54,784 bases of DNA from DAINBT01 sp036732785 (GTDB lineage Bacteria > Planctomycetota > Phycisphaerae > Sedimentisphaerales > SM23-30), in the NCBI GenBank assembly GCA_964537505.1, contig CAZICK010000013.1:1-54784 (forward strand), in the 5' to 3' direction. Below the pieces are notes generated by a model. That model was given only the letters and a program-made list of their open reading frames with translations. It ran no database searches and was not told where the DNA came from. The number at the start of each line of letters is the position of its first letter. Positions within the stretch are counted from its first letter, which is position 1. The translations under genes and the position numbers were made by a program. Positions 44,203 through 53,093 of the stretch are shown in pieces.

Positions 44203-47200
44203 ATGAATACGAATACCGATAATAAGAACAATGGCCGTCACAAGTTTCTGGCTTCGCGCTATCGACTTCTGACTATCCTACTGCTAACTGCGGGCTGCTT
44301 GCTGCTGACTTCGCCCGCCAGAGCAGATTTCGACTACGCAGACTCGCCGGAGTTTGCGATTGATCTGCTGTCGTTTCCTCTGGGCGGCGCCTACGATTAT
44401 GCAGACAGCAGCGGCTTTAGTCTTGATCTCTACCCGGTCAACCGAGGCTGGGGGGATTCGGGGTCATTTAGCTTTGATGGCGGCCAGCCGTGGCAGACAG
44501 CAGATTTTGCCGGGGTGGTGCGTGACAAGCGGACCGGTACGCCTATTAAAGGGGCGACCGTAACCTTATCTGGCGAGACGCCGGTGCAGACCGACGACCA
44601 GGGCCAGTTCAGCATTGATGATCCGGCCGGTGGGGAAAAGACCCTGACGGTATCCAAGAGCGGCTACTATCCGGTGGACCAGACCGTCACGGTGACGGAA
44701 GGATCGGGTACGTTTATTAACATCCTGATGAATCCCGAGGTCGATTTCGGCGTGGCCCAGGTGCGGAGTAAATACTGCCAGGGCGGCAAGGATGTATATT
44801 TCCTGGACGGGGTATCTCTGAGCCAGACATTCACGGCGACCATCGACTGGCACGGCCATACGCCTTACCAGGTCAAGTGGATCCTGCCGGGCCAGACGAT
44901 TACCGACAGCATCTCCGGCGATACCATTTCCCGCAGTTTTGACGTTGGCAATGATTTCGAGGAAGGAGAAACGCTACGGGTAGTGGCCGTTGCCGATGGG
45001 GGAGCTTTGGAATCGATGGTCTATGCAGCCAGTTTCCTTGTAATACCCGTCCCTCCGATTGTCAATCTCATCCCCTCGGCCTACTATGTACCGATGAATA
45101 CAGCCACGGGATTGCAATATAAAATCCTCGGGATCGACAGTTTGAATATGAGTGTCGCCCAATGGGACGAGCATAATGTGCCCAGCAGTTTTCCCTTATT
45201 CGGCGGCAAATCCATGAAAGTGGGATTTGAACTATCAGGACAATTATCAGGTAATATCAGTGGCGATGGTAAGGCGGAATTGTTCGCCTTCGGATACGAT
45301 AAGAAATACAAGCAAATCATTCGCAAAGGCATTAAGCCCACGAAGGGTATGAAATTGCCTTTTATTGAATTCTCTCCGGGGATAGCGCTGGAATTCAACT
45401 TTGTCTGGTCAGCCTATCAACAAAAGTGGATGCCCGGCGGCGGTCTTGATCTGGGATGCGATTTTCTGTACAGTTCGCCCCAAATACCCTGTGGTGCGGT
45501 AGGTCCGGTTCCAATTTACGTTCGTGCGGAGGTTTCTTTAGATTTGGACCTGGAAGTAGGGATAGACGATTGGGACAGCCAGGGACCGTTGTGGACAGGC
45601 ACTTTTGAGTTTGAACCGCTGGCCAAAGGCATTCTGGGGGCGGGCGTGGCCAAAGTGGTTTGCGTGGAAGGCTATCTGGGCGGCGGTTTCCACGGTGAGT
45701 TTGAATTTATGCCAACCTTTGATTGGATGGATCCATATATTATTTTAGTGGGCGGCGTGCAGGCGGTGACCGGGCCGTTCAAGTGGGGTCCGCTGGAGCT
45801 GCGCTATGAATGGCCCGAACAAGAAGCGGGGGCTATGTCCTCTATGCTCAGCATGGATGAACTGCTGCGCGGAGATGATTACTCACTTTTATCGCGTGAT
45901 TATCTGTCTTATCAATCGCAGGCAGCGCAGCCACTGCTGATGATGGATGAGGGAATGGCGTTGTTGGGTGAAGGCGGCCTTCAAGGCGAACAGGTGCTCC
46001 AGTCGGCGGTGTATCCATATTCGGTGCCGGATACAGCGGTGGATAGTTACGGGATTGTTTCCGCCTGGATCGCCGATGACACCGGCCGCAGTCTGATTAA
46101 CCGAACCGAGGCAACCTTTGCCGGATTCGACAACGGGATATGGTCTGAACCTAATGCTATCTTTGACGATGGCACGGCCGATTTGTATCCCCAACTGCTG
46201 AGCCTGTCCGAAACTGAAATCGCCTGCATCTGGCAAAATGCTAACGATGTACTGCCGGATACGGCTGATATGGAGACGTTCCTGTCTAATCTTGAGATTG
46301 CCGTGAGTGTATATGATAGTGGTACGGGCAACTGGTCGGCGGTCCAAAGGATAACCAGTAATAACATCCTTGATCGTTCCGCGCGACTGGCGGCATCGGA
46401 CCCGTGTGATATGCTGGCGGTTTGGGTCAGCAACGCGACTAACGACCTGTGGGGATCAACGACCAACACCAATAATATTATGTGGTCCCATTGTGATGGT
46501 GTGAATTGGAACACGCCGGCTGCGATGGCCGCTGGGTTTGGAACTATTCTGGACACCACGCTGGCTTATGATGGTGTAACTGGAACGTTTGTTTTCTGTG
46601 TGGATGCCGATGATGATCTGGATACTTCCGAAGACCAGGATTTGTGGGTCTCAACCTATTCCGGCGTTTCCTGGACCACTCCTGCTCAATTGACATCTGA
46701 TCCCAACACCGACACCGCTCCCCGGCTTGCGTATGATTCCGGCGGCACGTTGTATCTGGCCTGGTTGCAAGGCAGTGATATCCGCATGGCTGTAGGCACC
46801 GATGTTGGGAATTCTGTCGTAGTGGCCACACCGAACGAATCGATTGGCAGTAAGGACTTTGACCTGGTTATGGGTGATAACGGCCAGGTAGCCTTGATAT
46901 GGAATGATGTGTCCGAGACGTACAATGATTTATGGGTAGCCTATTACAGTCAGACATTGGACATTTGGAGCCAACCCCGCCAACTTACCCGTGATGATGC
47001 CGCCGAACGTTTTGTCAGTGGCCAGTTTGCCCCCAACGGTAGCCTTTTCTGCCTCTATGACAAGAACTGGACCGAATACGAGGATCAGGAGGTGATTATC
47101 GACGGCAACCCGGTTATTGTGGAAGGAGTGCCGAAAGCCGGTCGCAGTGACCTGACCTGTCTGGTTTATGAGTTAAGCAGTGATCTGTCTATCACGGTGG

Positions 47201-48021
47201 AAGATGTGGATATGGACCCATTGAATCCGACCCCCGGAAGCCAGGCAACACTGACAGCGACCGTAAGCAACCTCGGCGAGTCAGCAGCGACGGATGTGGA
47301 TGTGGCCTTTTACGATGGTGATCCGCAGGCGGCAGGCACATTGATCGAAAGTGTGCAGACCATAGTCGATCCGATCGCCGGTGGCCAGCAGGCGCAGGTG
47401 TCGGTTCTCTGGACCGTACCAAGCACCATTTTGCCAAGAGATATTTACGTTGTGGTTGATCCTGATTTGGAGCAGGATGATAGAGACTGGTTGAATAACA
47501 TAGCCCAGATTCAAGTGCTTCGCGCGGATATCACTATCAGCGAGATCGTGGTCCAGAGGGCCGGTGGGCTTTGTGTCCTTACTGCGAGAATAGCAAACGA
47601 GGGTGTTCTGGATGCGTCGAATATCAATGTCAAACTCAGGTTGAATGCCAGCGATGGTACCATTCTGGCCCAGGAAAATGTCCCGTTGATTGCGGCAGGA
47701 GCTTATCAGGATGTTTCTTTTGTAGTGACGTCTTTGCCATACGGGCTTCCTATACTTTATACGACGGTTGATGAAAACAATAGCATTGACGAATTTGATG
47801 AGGACAATAACATACAATCGACCATTGCTGTAAATCCTGTGCCGGGGGATTTTCAACCTGATGGTGTTGTGGACACGGAAGATTTGTTCGAGTTGTCATC
47901 TCACTGGTTGGCTACGGGCAGCCATGTACCTGGCGATATCTATCCTGCCGGAGGTGATGGAATCGTAAATCTCATGGACTTTGCTGAAATGGCGAGCTTC
48001 TGGCTCTTAGGAGTCGAATAG
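44203..48021 (+). CDS. Large exported protein with CARDB and dockerin-like domains
   Basis: 1272 aa (TAGGAG, then the ATG at the proper distance). A signal peptide (about 1-42; LLTILLLTAGCLLLTSPARA) is followed by a carboxypeptidase-regulatory-like domain (about 101-175; GVVRDKRTGTPIKGATVTLS). Next come beta-rich regions, a beta-propeller-like stretch (about 615-960) with repeated W..P/Q.LT..D motifs, two CARDB domains (about 995-1105 and 1109-1210), and a C-terminal dockerin-like pair (GVVDTEDLFELSSHWLA; GIVNLMDFAEMASFWLLG). It is probably a secreted or surface polymer-binding protein. It has no VR-like sequence. Confidence 0.8.
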   Translation: MNTNTDNKNNGRHKFLASRYRLLTILLLTAGCLLLTSPARADFDYADSPEFAIDLLSFPLGGAYDYADSSGFSLDLYPVNRGWGDSGSFSFDGGQPWQTADFAGVVRDKRTGTPIKGATVTLSGETPVQTDDQGQFSIDDPAGGEKTLTVSKSGYYPVDQTVTVTEGSGTFINILMNPEVDFGVAQVRSKYCQGGKDVYFLDGVSLSQTFTATIDWHGHTPYQVKWILPGQTITDSISGDTISRSFDVGNDFEEGETLRVVAVADGGALESMVYAASFLVIPVPPIVNLIPSAYYVPMNTATGLQYKILGIDSLNMSVAQWDEHNVPSSFPLFGGKSMKVGFELSGQLSGNISGDGKAELFAFGYDKKYKQIIRKGIKPTKGMKLPFIEFSPGIALEFNFVWSAYQQKWMPGGGLDLGCDFLYSSPQIPCGAVGPVPIYVRAEVSLDLDLEVGIDDWDSQGPLWTGTFEFEPLAKGILGAGVAKVVCVEGYLGGGFHGEFEFMPTFDWMDPYIILVGGVQAVTGPFKWGPLELRYEWPEQEAGAMSSMLSMDELLRGDDYSLLSRDYLSYQSQAAQPLLMMDEGMALLGEGGLQGEQVLQSAVYPYSVPDTAVDSYGIVSAWIADDTGRSLINRTEATFAGFDNGIWSEPNAIFDDGTADLYPQLLSLSETEIACIWQNANDVLPDTADMETFLSNLEIAVSVYDSGTGNWSAVQRITSNNILDRSARLAASDPCDMLAVWVSNATNDLWGSTTNTNNIMWSHCDGVNWNTPAAMAAGFGTILDTTLAYDGVTGTFVFCVDADDDLDTSEDQDLWVSTYSGVSWTTPAQLTSDPNTDTAPRLAYDSGGTLYLAWLQGSDIRMAVGTDVGNSVVVATPNESIGSKDFDLVMGDNGQVALIWNDVSETYNDLWVAYYSQTLDIWSQPRQLTRDDAAERFVSGQFAPNGSLFCLYDKNWTEYEDQEVIIDGNPVIVEGVPKAGRSDLTCLVYELSSDLSITVEDVDMDPLNPTPGSQATLTATVSNLGESAATDVDVAFYDGDPQAAGTLIESVQTIVDPIAGGQQAQVSVLWTVPSTILPRDIYVVVDPDLEQDDRDWLNNIAQIQVLRADITISEIVVQRAGGLCVLTARIANEGVLDASNINVKLRLNASDGTILAQENVPLIAAGAYQDVSFVVTSLPYGLPILYTTVDENNSIDEFDEDNNIQSTIAVNPVPGDFQPDGVVDTEDLFELSSHWLATGSHVPGDIYPAGGDGIVNLMDFAEMASFWLLGVE

Positions 48022-48056
48022 TCTTTGTGCATATTGTTCAATAAACTCAAAACTGA

Positions 48057-48780
48057 TGTCCCATACAACTATCTGGTATTTTCATTCCGTATGGACGTAT
48101 AGAGGTGTCATACGATGGGGGCGAGAGCTGGGGGCCGTACGGCGGGGCGTTTAATATTCTGCTGGAAGAATGTGGAATCTATCTGAGCAGTAATCAATTG
48201 GATCCGCAGGTATGGGCAGCTATCTACGACGATAAGCTGCGTTTTCGCATTACCGTTTCGATCGACAGTGATGAGACTCTCGAAGCGATTATCTGCGATG
48301 GGCCTGTCGATTGCGCTCGTCAGGTCCGGACGGTGATTTTCGATTTGGGTAATGAAGACGCCAGCGTCGAAAGGATTATGAATCATTGGCTCTGGTGCCC
48401 GGGCGGCGTTTTAGGTGTGAGTATCGATTCTTGGCGCAAATATCAATGAGCGCAAATACCGGCAGGTAAGGTCCGGCAGCATCTTTGCCGGTAGCAGCGC
48501 CATCGAGACAGGGCCGCCGGATGTTGTTGACGACAGTGAGAATATTCGAGGGCAACTGCGGGAACAACTGGCTCGGGTCAGACAGGATGAACTGGCAGGT
48601 ACGGTGAAATTGACCTTTGTGCGGCCGGAGGTCTGGCCGGGCGATGTGGTACGCCAGATCAGCGGACGGGGAGTCGATCTGAGACAGTGGGGCGGGCCGG
48701 GTGAGGCGCTGCCACAAGTGGACAAGGTACGAATAACCCTGGCGGATCAATGGACCACGACGATCAGTTTCGGCAGTTGA
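48057..48780 (+). pseudogene. Decayed gene with 5' loss and frameshift
   Basis: Coding sequence in one frame (about 48057-48446: YGRIEVSYDGGESWGPYGGA, then VWAAIYDDKLRFRITVSID) continues in another frame from about 48420 to 48780 (SIFAGSSAIETGPPDVVDDS, then VKLTFVRPEVWPGDVVRQIS). No start codon with an RBS precedes the first part. The second frame begins after an in-frame TGA at 48418. The parts look like one phage-tail- or baseplate-like protein, by impression only. Confidence 0.6.
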
Positions 48781-48818
48781 ACCCCCCAGGGAACCTCGGC
48801 GACATAGGAAGCACAAGA

Positions 48819-49157
48819 ATGACTGATGGTACGAATAACGTTGAATTACAGGAAAAGCTCGCTCGGCTGGCACGACGGAGCGGGCAGGGGATACAGGATG
48901 AATTGGCTCTGGTCAGAGCGACCGGTGCGATGCCGCCGGCATGGACGATTAAGATACTCAGCCTGGATAGTTACAATTTGTATAACGTTCAACTGGTAAA
49001 TATTACCACGCCCGGGGATACTCCATCTGTGGTCAGCGGTGATCTTCAAGCGTATAACGTTGCTGAGCCGTTTACCGAAGACGGTAGTATATCGTCAGGT
49101 ATGTATGCGGTGATGTGGCGGGTGGGGAAAAATAACGTTTTTTATGTAAAACCGTAG
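48819..49157 (+). CDS. Hypothetical protein, possible phage-derived
   Basis: 112 aa from the ATG at 48819 (TAGGAAG upstream). The N-terminal third is helical and charged (VELQEKLARLARRSGQGIQD); the rest is beta-rich (YNVQLVNITTPGDTPSVVSG). It is not recognised by family. It follows the decayed gene by 38 bp and precedes a TM/coiled-coil gene by 18 bp, so it belongs to one small cassette. Confidence 0.6.
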   Translation: MTDGTNNVELQEKLARLARRSGQGIQDELALVRATGAMPPAWTIKILSLDSYNLYNVQLVNITTPGDTPSVVSGDLQAYNVAEPFTEDGSISSGMYAVMWRVGKNNVFYVKP

Positions 49158-49175
49158 CAGGAAAACAGGACTTTT

Positions 49176-49487
49176 ATGGTTAACCCAACGAAAGACACGT
49201 CCCAACAAAAAGATAATGGCAATATATCAACCTGGCGTTTCCGGCGGGAAATCACGCTGCCAGCGATACTGCACCTGCTGGTGATACTGATTATGCTGGT
49301 AGCCGGCTGGAGCAATCTGCAAAAGGATCTGGCCCTGATACAGCATGATTTGGATCAGTTAATCCATGCAAATGTCGGGTTGCAGGAACGTATAGAAAAA
49401 CTGGCCGGACGGCAGCAGGATCATGAATATCGGCTCAAGACGCTGGAACGGCAATGGTCGGGGAAAACGTGCGTCAATAATGGCTGA
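49176..49487 (+). CDS. Small TM plus coiled-coil protein
   Basis: 103 aa. One transmembrane helix (about 28-46; LPAILHLLVILIMLVAGW) is followed by a coiled coil (about 48-95) with heptad-like Leu/Ile spacing. Short proteins of this layout are common in phage lysis/tail cassettes and near holins, but no diagnostic motif is present. It precedes a lipoprotein gene by 67 bp. Confidence 0.6.
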   Translation: MVNPTKDTSQQKDNGNISTWRFRREITLPAILHLLVILIMLVAGWSNLQKDLALIQHDLDQLIHANVGLQERIEKLAGRQQDHEYRLKTLERQWSGKTCVNNG

Positions 49488-49554
49488 GGCTGTTACTCTA
49501 AACAACGGAACGGGAACTATACCCAGTGGCCTTTTTATCAGAAAAGGAAAAGCT

Positions 49555-50145
49555 ATGCGCAAACAACGAGAAGTATTGGTGGTGATGGTAATCACAGCGG
49601 TGGTTGGGGCGAGTGGTGGTTGTGGGAGTTTACGGTTTGCGCCGGGCGAGGCGCAGAAGCAGAATGCTTATCTGCATCATAAGACCGTACAGGCAGCGGC
49701 GATCGAGGCCCGGCAGGAAGCAGTCTCGCCAGCCTTGCGGGAGTTGACGGGCACGGCTGCATCGCAAAGTGAAGCGATCATGGCATATTACGGTCTGCCA
49801 CAGGAAATACCGCAGGCACAGAGCGTTGAAGATATTCTCAGCGATGAAAATGAAGCGGTTACCCGGCAGGCAAGACAGGCAGCTTTGCAAAGGCCCGATC
49901 CATGGGATGTAGCTGACAACTTGATGGAGTTTGGTCTGGCCTTGGCTGGCGTGGTGGGCGGCGTGTATGGTAGCCGGGTTGCCGCAACGATCAGAGTGGC
50001 TCGTCAGAAAAGTAAGGCCCTGCGGGAAATAGTCACCGGCAACGAACTGTTCAAAAAGGAACATCCCGAGGCGACCGAGTTTTTCAAAAAGGCTCATCAA
50101 CAACAAAGTGAGGATACCCGACAACTGGTAACGGCGATGAAATAG
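49555..50145 (+). CDS. Hypothetical lipoprotein
   Basis: 196 aa from the ATG at 49555 (AAAAGGAAA upstream). The signal peptide (VLVVMVITAVVGASGG) ends at a lipobox-like cysteine (SGGC, about residue 23). The mature part is helical, with a central hydrophobic stretch (about 125-140; FGLALAGVVGGVYGS). It is the last gene of the cassette of three. Function unknown; a lipoprotein next to a TM/coiled-coil protein recalls phage spanin-like pairs, but this is inference. Confidence 0.6.
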   Translation: MRKQREVLVVMVITAVVGASGGCGSLRFAPGEAQKQNAYLHHKTVQAAAIEARQEAVSPALRELTGTAASQSEAIMAYYGLPQEIPQAQSVEDILSDENEAVTRQARQAALQRPDPWDVADNLMEFGLALAGVVGGVYGSRVAATIRVARQKSKALREIVTGNELFKKEHPEATEFFKKAHQQQSEDTRQLVTAMK

Positions 50146-50312
50146 TGGTTAAACGCCTATTCGCCGGATATAGACAAAAAATCGATCCTCATGCCCGCAC
50201 TGAATGACAATACCAGATAGTTGTATTTATACCCGAAATTCAATCTGAAACGCAACACAAATAATGGATAATTATTTTATTGGTCAGTCGGTGTGGGCGG
50301 CGACGGTGCCTT

Positions 50313-50510
50313 CTACTTCACGGGCTTTGCCGAAAGCCGCCAGCCGGCCCTTATCATATCCGCTAAAACAATGTACGAAATATATGGCCGACCATGACGC
50401 ATAGTAGCGGCATACTTATAATCTGCCACAAATTCATCAAAAATAGGCTTCAACTCGTCCGGCAGACTATTGCGAGCTTCGATCTGTTTTTCACTTGGTT
50501 TTTCAGCCAT
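50313..50510 (-). CDS. Small conserved-looking protein at the end of the defence operon
   Basis: 65 aa from the ATG at 50510, chosen for GGGAG 8 nt upstream. A charged N-terminus (EKPSEKQIEARNSLPDELKP) is followed by a helical region and ISYIVLADMIRAGWR. No family is recognised. It lies 54 bp downstream of the helicase gene on the same strand and could be an accessory protein of the restriction/defence set. Confidence 0.65.
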   Translation of the reverse strand: MAEKPSEKQIEARNSLPDELKPIFDEFVADYKYAATMRHGRPYISYIVLADMIRAGWRLSAKPVK

Positions 50511-50564
50511 ATAATTAACTCCCACTACTTTCAACTATCGCGATTTCGTCCGGCGTTAGGTCAT

Positions 50565-53093
50565 TTATACCTTATTCTCAAAGGTCGCTTGATAGTCCTT
50601 ACGGCTCAACACAGTGTCATAAAGACCAATGTCTTCACCTTCGTGTTTGTTAATGCCGGTATAACTCAGGCTGGCATCCTCGTACCGTTTGAATTTGAAT
50701 ACTGCGTCATTCATCAAGGCACTGTTGAAGACACCAAGACTCATGAGCAGCTCGAAGTCCTTCACAGCTAATCCGGTGACTTTCTTGAACAATCCCGGCT
50801 CCAATTGCGTGATGACATCCTTCAGGCATCGCTCGCGGTAGTCCGTCAGATACATAAAAATCGGCACCCGCGTGGCAAACTTTATTAGTTTCTCCTGGAT
50901 CTCCTTCCGCTTGCTCTTGTACTCCTTCTCTTCCTCGGTCAGTTGCTTCTTCTCCTTGGCGGAAAGTTCCTCGTCGTTCGCCTCTTTCCTTGCCTTTTTG
51001 ACAGCTTCCGATTTGTTGATGATGGTCTCGATGTCCTGGTTCAAATTCCGGAAGCCCTCGATGCTCATCAGGGCTTCCATGGCTTTGGGATTGGCCATGA
51101 GCCGCCTGAGTGTGTCATTGTCCACATTCACCAGCAACGCGCTCTCCCATCGTCGCGCAAGCAGGGTGGCGGTCGTGCCGCTCATGGCCATGTCGAGAAT
51201 CCCGGCGGCGTCAATCTGCTTCATCGAACTGCCGTCGTATGCCAGCACGGGCAGGAAACTGATGAACTCCTCTACTTTCTTCTCGGGATTGGACTCGTTG
51301 ACATTCAGGCGGCAACTGTAGTCGGCGATCTGCCGCAAGGCACGGTCCAGCGCAAAGTCAAAGACGTAGCATTCCTCCTTGATGATCTGCTCCTGATTCG
51401 GCGAAGCACCGTCGGGATTTCTGACTGTCCACGGGGACTGCACCCGAAAGGCGGCCTGGAAGTAAGTTTCAGGGGTGGATGAATTGCGCAGCATGAGAAT
51501 CCCGGTCCACGGCCTCACTGTTACGCCTGTTGTCAACTTCCCGCATGACAGCGTGATCGTCTTGGTCTTTAGCGGCTCGTCCATACCCTCCAGCACCGGC
51601 GGCAGGGCCGCAACCCCGATACCGGCGGCGCTTCCGGCCGCCACAATCACCGTGTAATCTTGATAGAAGCGGTTTTGCTTCTTCGCCAGCAAGTTGCTCA
51701 TAGCATGACATGACGCAACGCTCGGCAGGAACCAGAAGGTGTGAGAAAGCACGTTCAGCAGCCGCACATCCGAAAACGGCATCGGAGGCTTCTGTGCGCC
51801 GAGCTTCAGGTTGTCAACGCTGGTCGGCATGAACGAACCCCGAATCAGGTCCAGCCACTTCTGAACTTCTTCCTCGTACTTGAACTTCGCCTTGTCACCC
51901 AACCCTTCCGCTGAAAAGAAGACGTTCAGGTCGAACTCGTCGAACTCGCCCTGCATGGCGATTTCCCGGATTGCGTCCGGCAACTGATAGGTCAACATGA
52001 CCATCCGCGGCAGTGCGGCATAGGGATTGTTTGTCCCCTTCCAGTCCCGCTTGGACCGCTGTTCATCTGAATAAGTCCAATTGAAGATCTGCTCCTCGAT
52101 AAACTCGCCTGATGCAATGGCTCGGAACGGCGTGCCGGAAAGATATAAATAAGCATGGGTGGTGATGGGCATAAGTTCTTCATCAAAATCAATATCAGGA
52201 TAACCCTCTTCTTTCAGTATAGAATTATTTTCATCGAGAATTTCCTTATCGTATTCTTTTTCAAATAATTCTTTAGCTCTAATCCGCCATGATCCATAAT
52301 GATATTCGTCAAGAATGACGCAATCCCAGTTAGTGGTATGAACCCATTCGTTTTTGGGCTTGATGCCGCCTGCGGGATTTTTTCCAAGATAATCCTGAAA
52401 AGAACCAAAGCAGACAAACGGCTTCTTCTTGTCCGTATCCTCATACGCCAAGCCGCCGGGCGAAATGAACTGCCAGCCCTGGAAGTCAACATGGCGCTTC
52501 AAGTCATCTTCCCACGCGCTTTGAACTGCCGGTTTGAAGGTCAGCACCAGCACCTTCCGCCATCCCATTTCCTTTGCCAACTGATAAGCGGCAAAGGTCT
52601 TGCCGAACCTCATTTTGGCGTTCCAAAGGAAATGCGGCGGCTTGCTCTTGTTCTCTCTGCGGAAACTCTTGAAATAGGCGATGGTCTTTTCAACCGCCGC
52701 TTCCTGCTCCGGCCGCATCTTGAAATCCAGCGATCGGTTTTCTTCATTCAGTTGCCCATTCCGTACCGCAATGACCGCCGCTTTGACCTGTTCCGCCGTA
52801 CAACGAAACCACTCGCCTTTAGAGTTCTTGATGCCGATCATCCGCAAGTAACGATGCACATCATGATCCGTGAAGCCCGACCCATCGCCGCGCATAGCCG
52901 ATTCTTCGAGAACGATCCGGTACGGCGGCTTGCCGGGTCTCAATGTGGGGTACTGCTGAGCCACGCGGGATTGCGCATCCGCCGTGGTATAGCCGACCTT
53001 GAGCAACCCGGCATACTGTGGATTCGTATCCGCGTAGGCGTAGATCGTGGGCCGCGATGCTGGGCGAGGCGGGAAGAATTTATCTGCGATCAT
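50565..53093 (-). CDS. GIY-YIG plus SF2 helicase restriction-type protein
   Basis: 842 aa. The N-terminal 110 residues are a GIY-YIG/T5orf172-like nuclease domain (TIYAYADTNPQYAGLLKVGY, then RVAQQYP). A superfamily 2 helicase core follows: a Walker A-like KMRFGKT near 165, DEYH near 262-265, and SGTPF near 320, with a C-terminal helicase lobe. A coiled-coil segment lies near 680-740. It is likely the DNA-translocating/cleaving subunit of a restriction or phage-defence system. Its ATG overlaps the YhcG stop by ATGA (53090-53093). Confidence 0.85.
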   Translation of the reverse strand: MIADKFFPPRPASRPTIYAYADTNPQYAGLLKVGYTTADAQSRVAQQYPTLRPGKPPYRIVLEESAMRGDGSGFTDHDVHRYLRMIGIKNSKGEWFRCTAEQVKAAVIAVRNGQLNEENRSLDFKMRPEQEAAVEKTIAYFKSFRRENKSKPPHFLWNAKMRFGKTFAAYQLAKEMGWRKVLVLTFKPAVQSAWEDDLKRHVDFQGWQFISPGGLAYEDTDKKKPFVCFGSFQDYLGKNPAGGIKPKNEWVHTTNWDCVILDEYHYGSWRIRAKELFEKEYDKEILDENNSILKEEGYPDIDFDEELMPITTHAYLYLSGTPFRAIASGEFIEEQIFNWTYSDEQRSKRDWKGTNNPYAALPRMVMLTYQLPDAIREIAMQGEFDEFDLNVFFSAEGLGDKAKFKYEEEVQKWLDLIRGSFMPTSVDNLKLGAQKPPMPFSDVRLLNVLSHTFWFLPSVASCHAMSNLLAKKQNRFYQDYTVIVAAGSAAGIGVAALPPVLEGMDEPLKTKTITLSCGKLTTGVTVRPWTGILMLRNSSTPETYFQAAFRVQSPWTVRNPDGASPNQEQIIKEECYVFDFALDRALRQIADYSCRLNVNESNPEKKVEEFISFLPVLAYDGSSMKQIDAAGILDMAMSGTTATLLARRWESALLVNVDNDTLRRLMANPKAMEALMSIEGFRNLNQDIETIINKSEAVKKARKEANDEELSAKEKKQLTEEEKEYKSKRKEIQEKLIKFATRVPIFMYLTDYRERCLKDVITQLEPGLFKKVTGLAVKDFELLMSLGVFNSALMNDAVFKFKRYEDASLSYTGINKHEGEDIGLYDTVLSRKDYQATFENKV

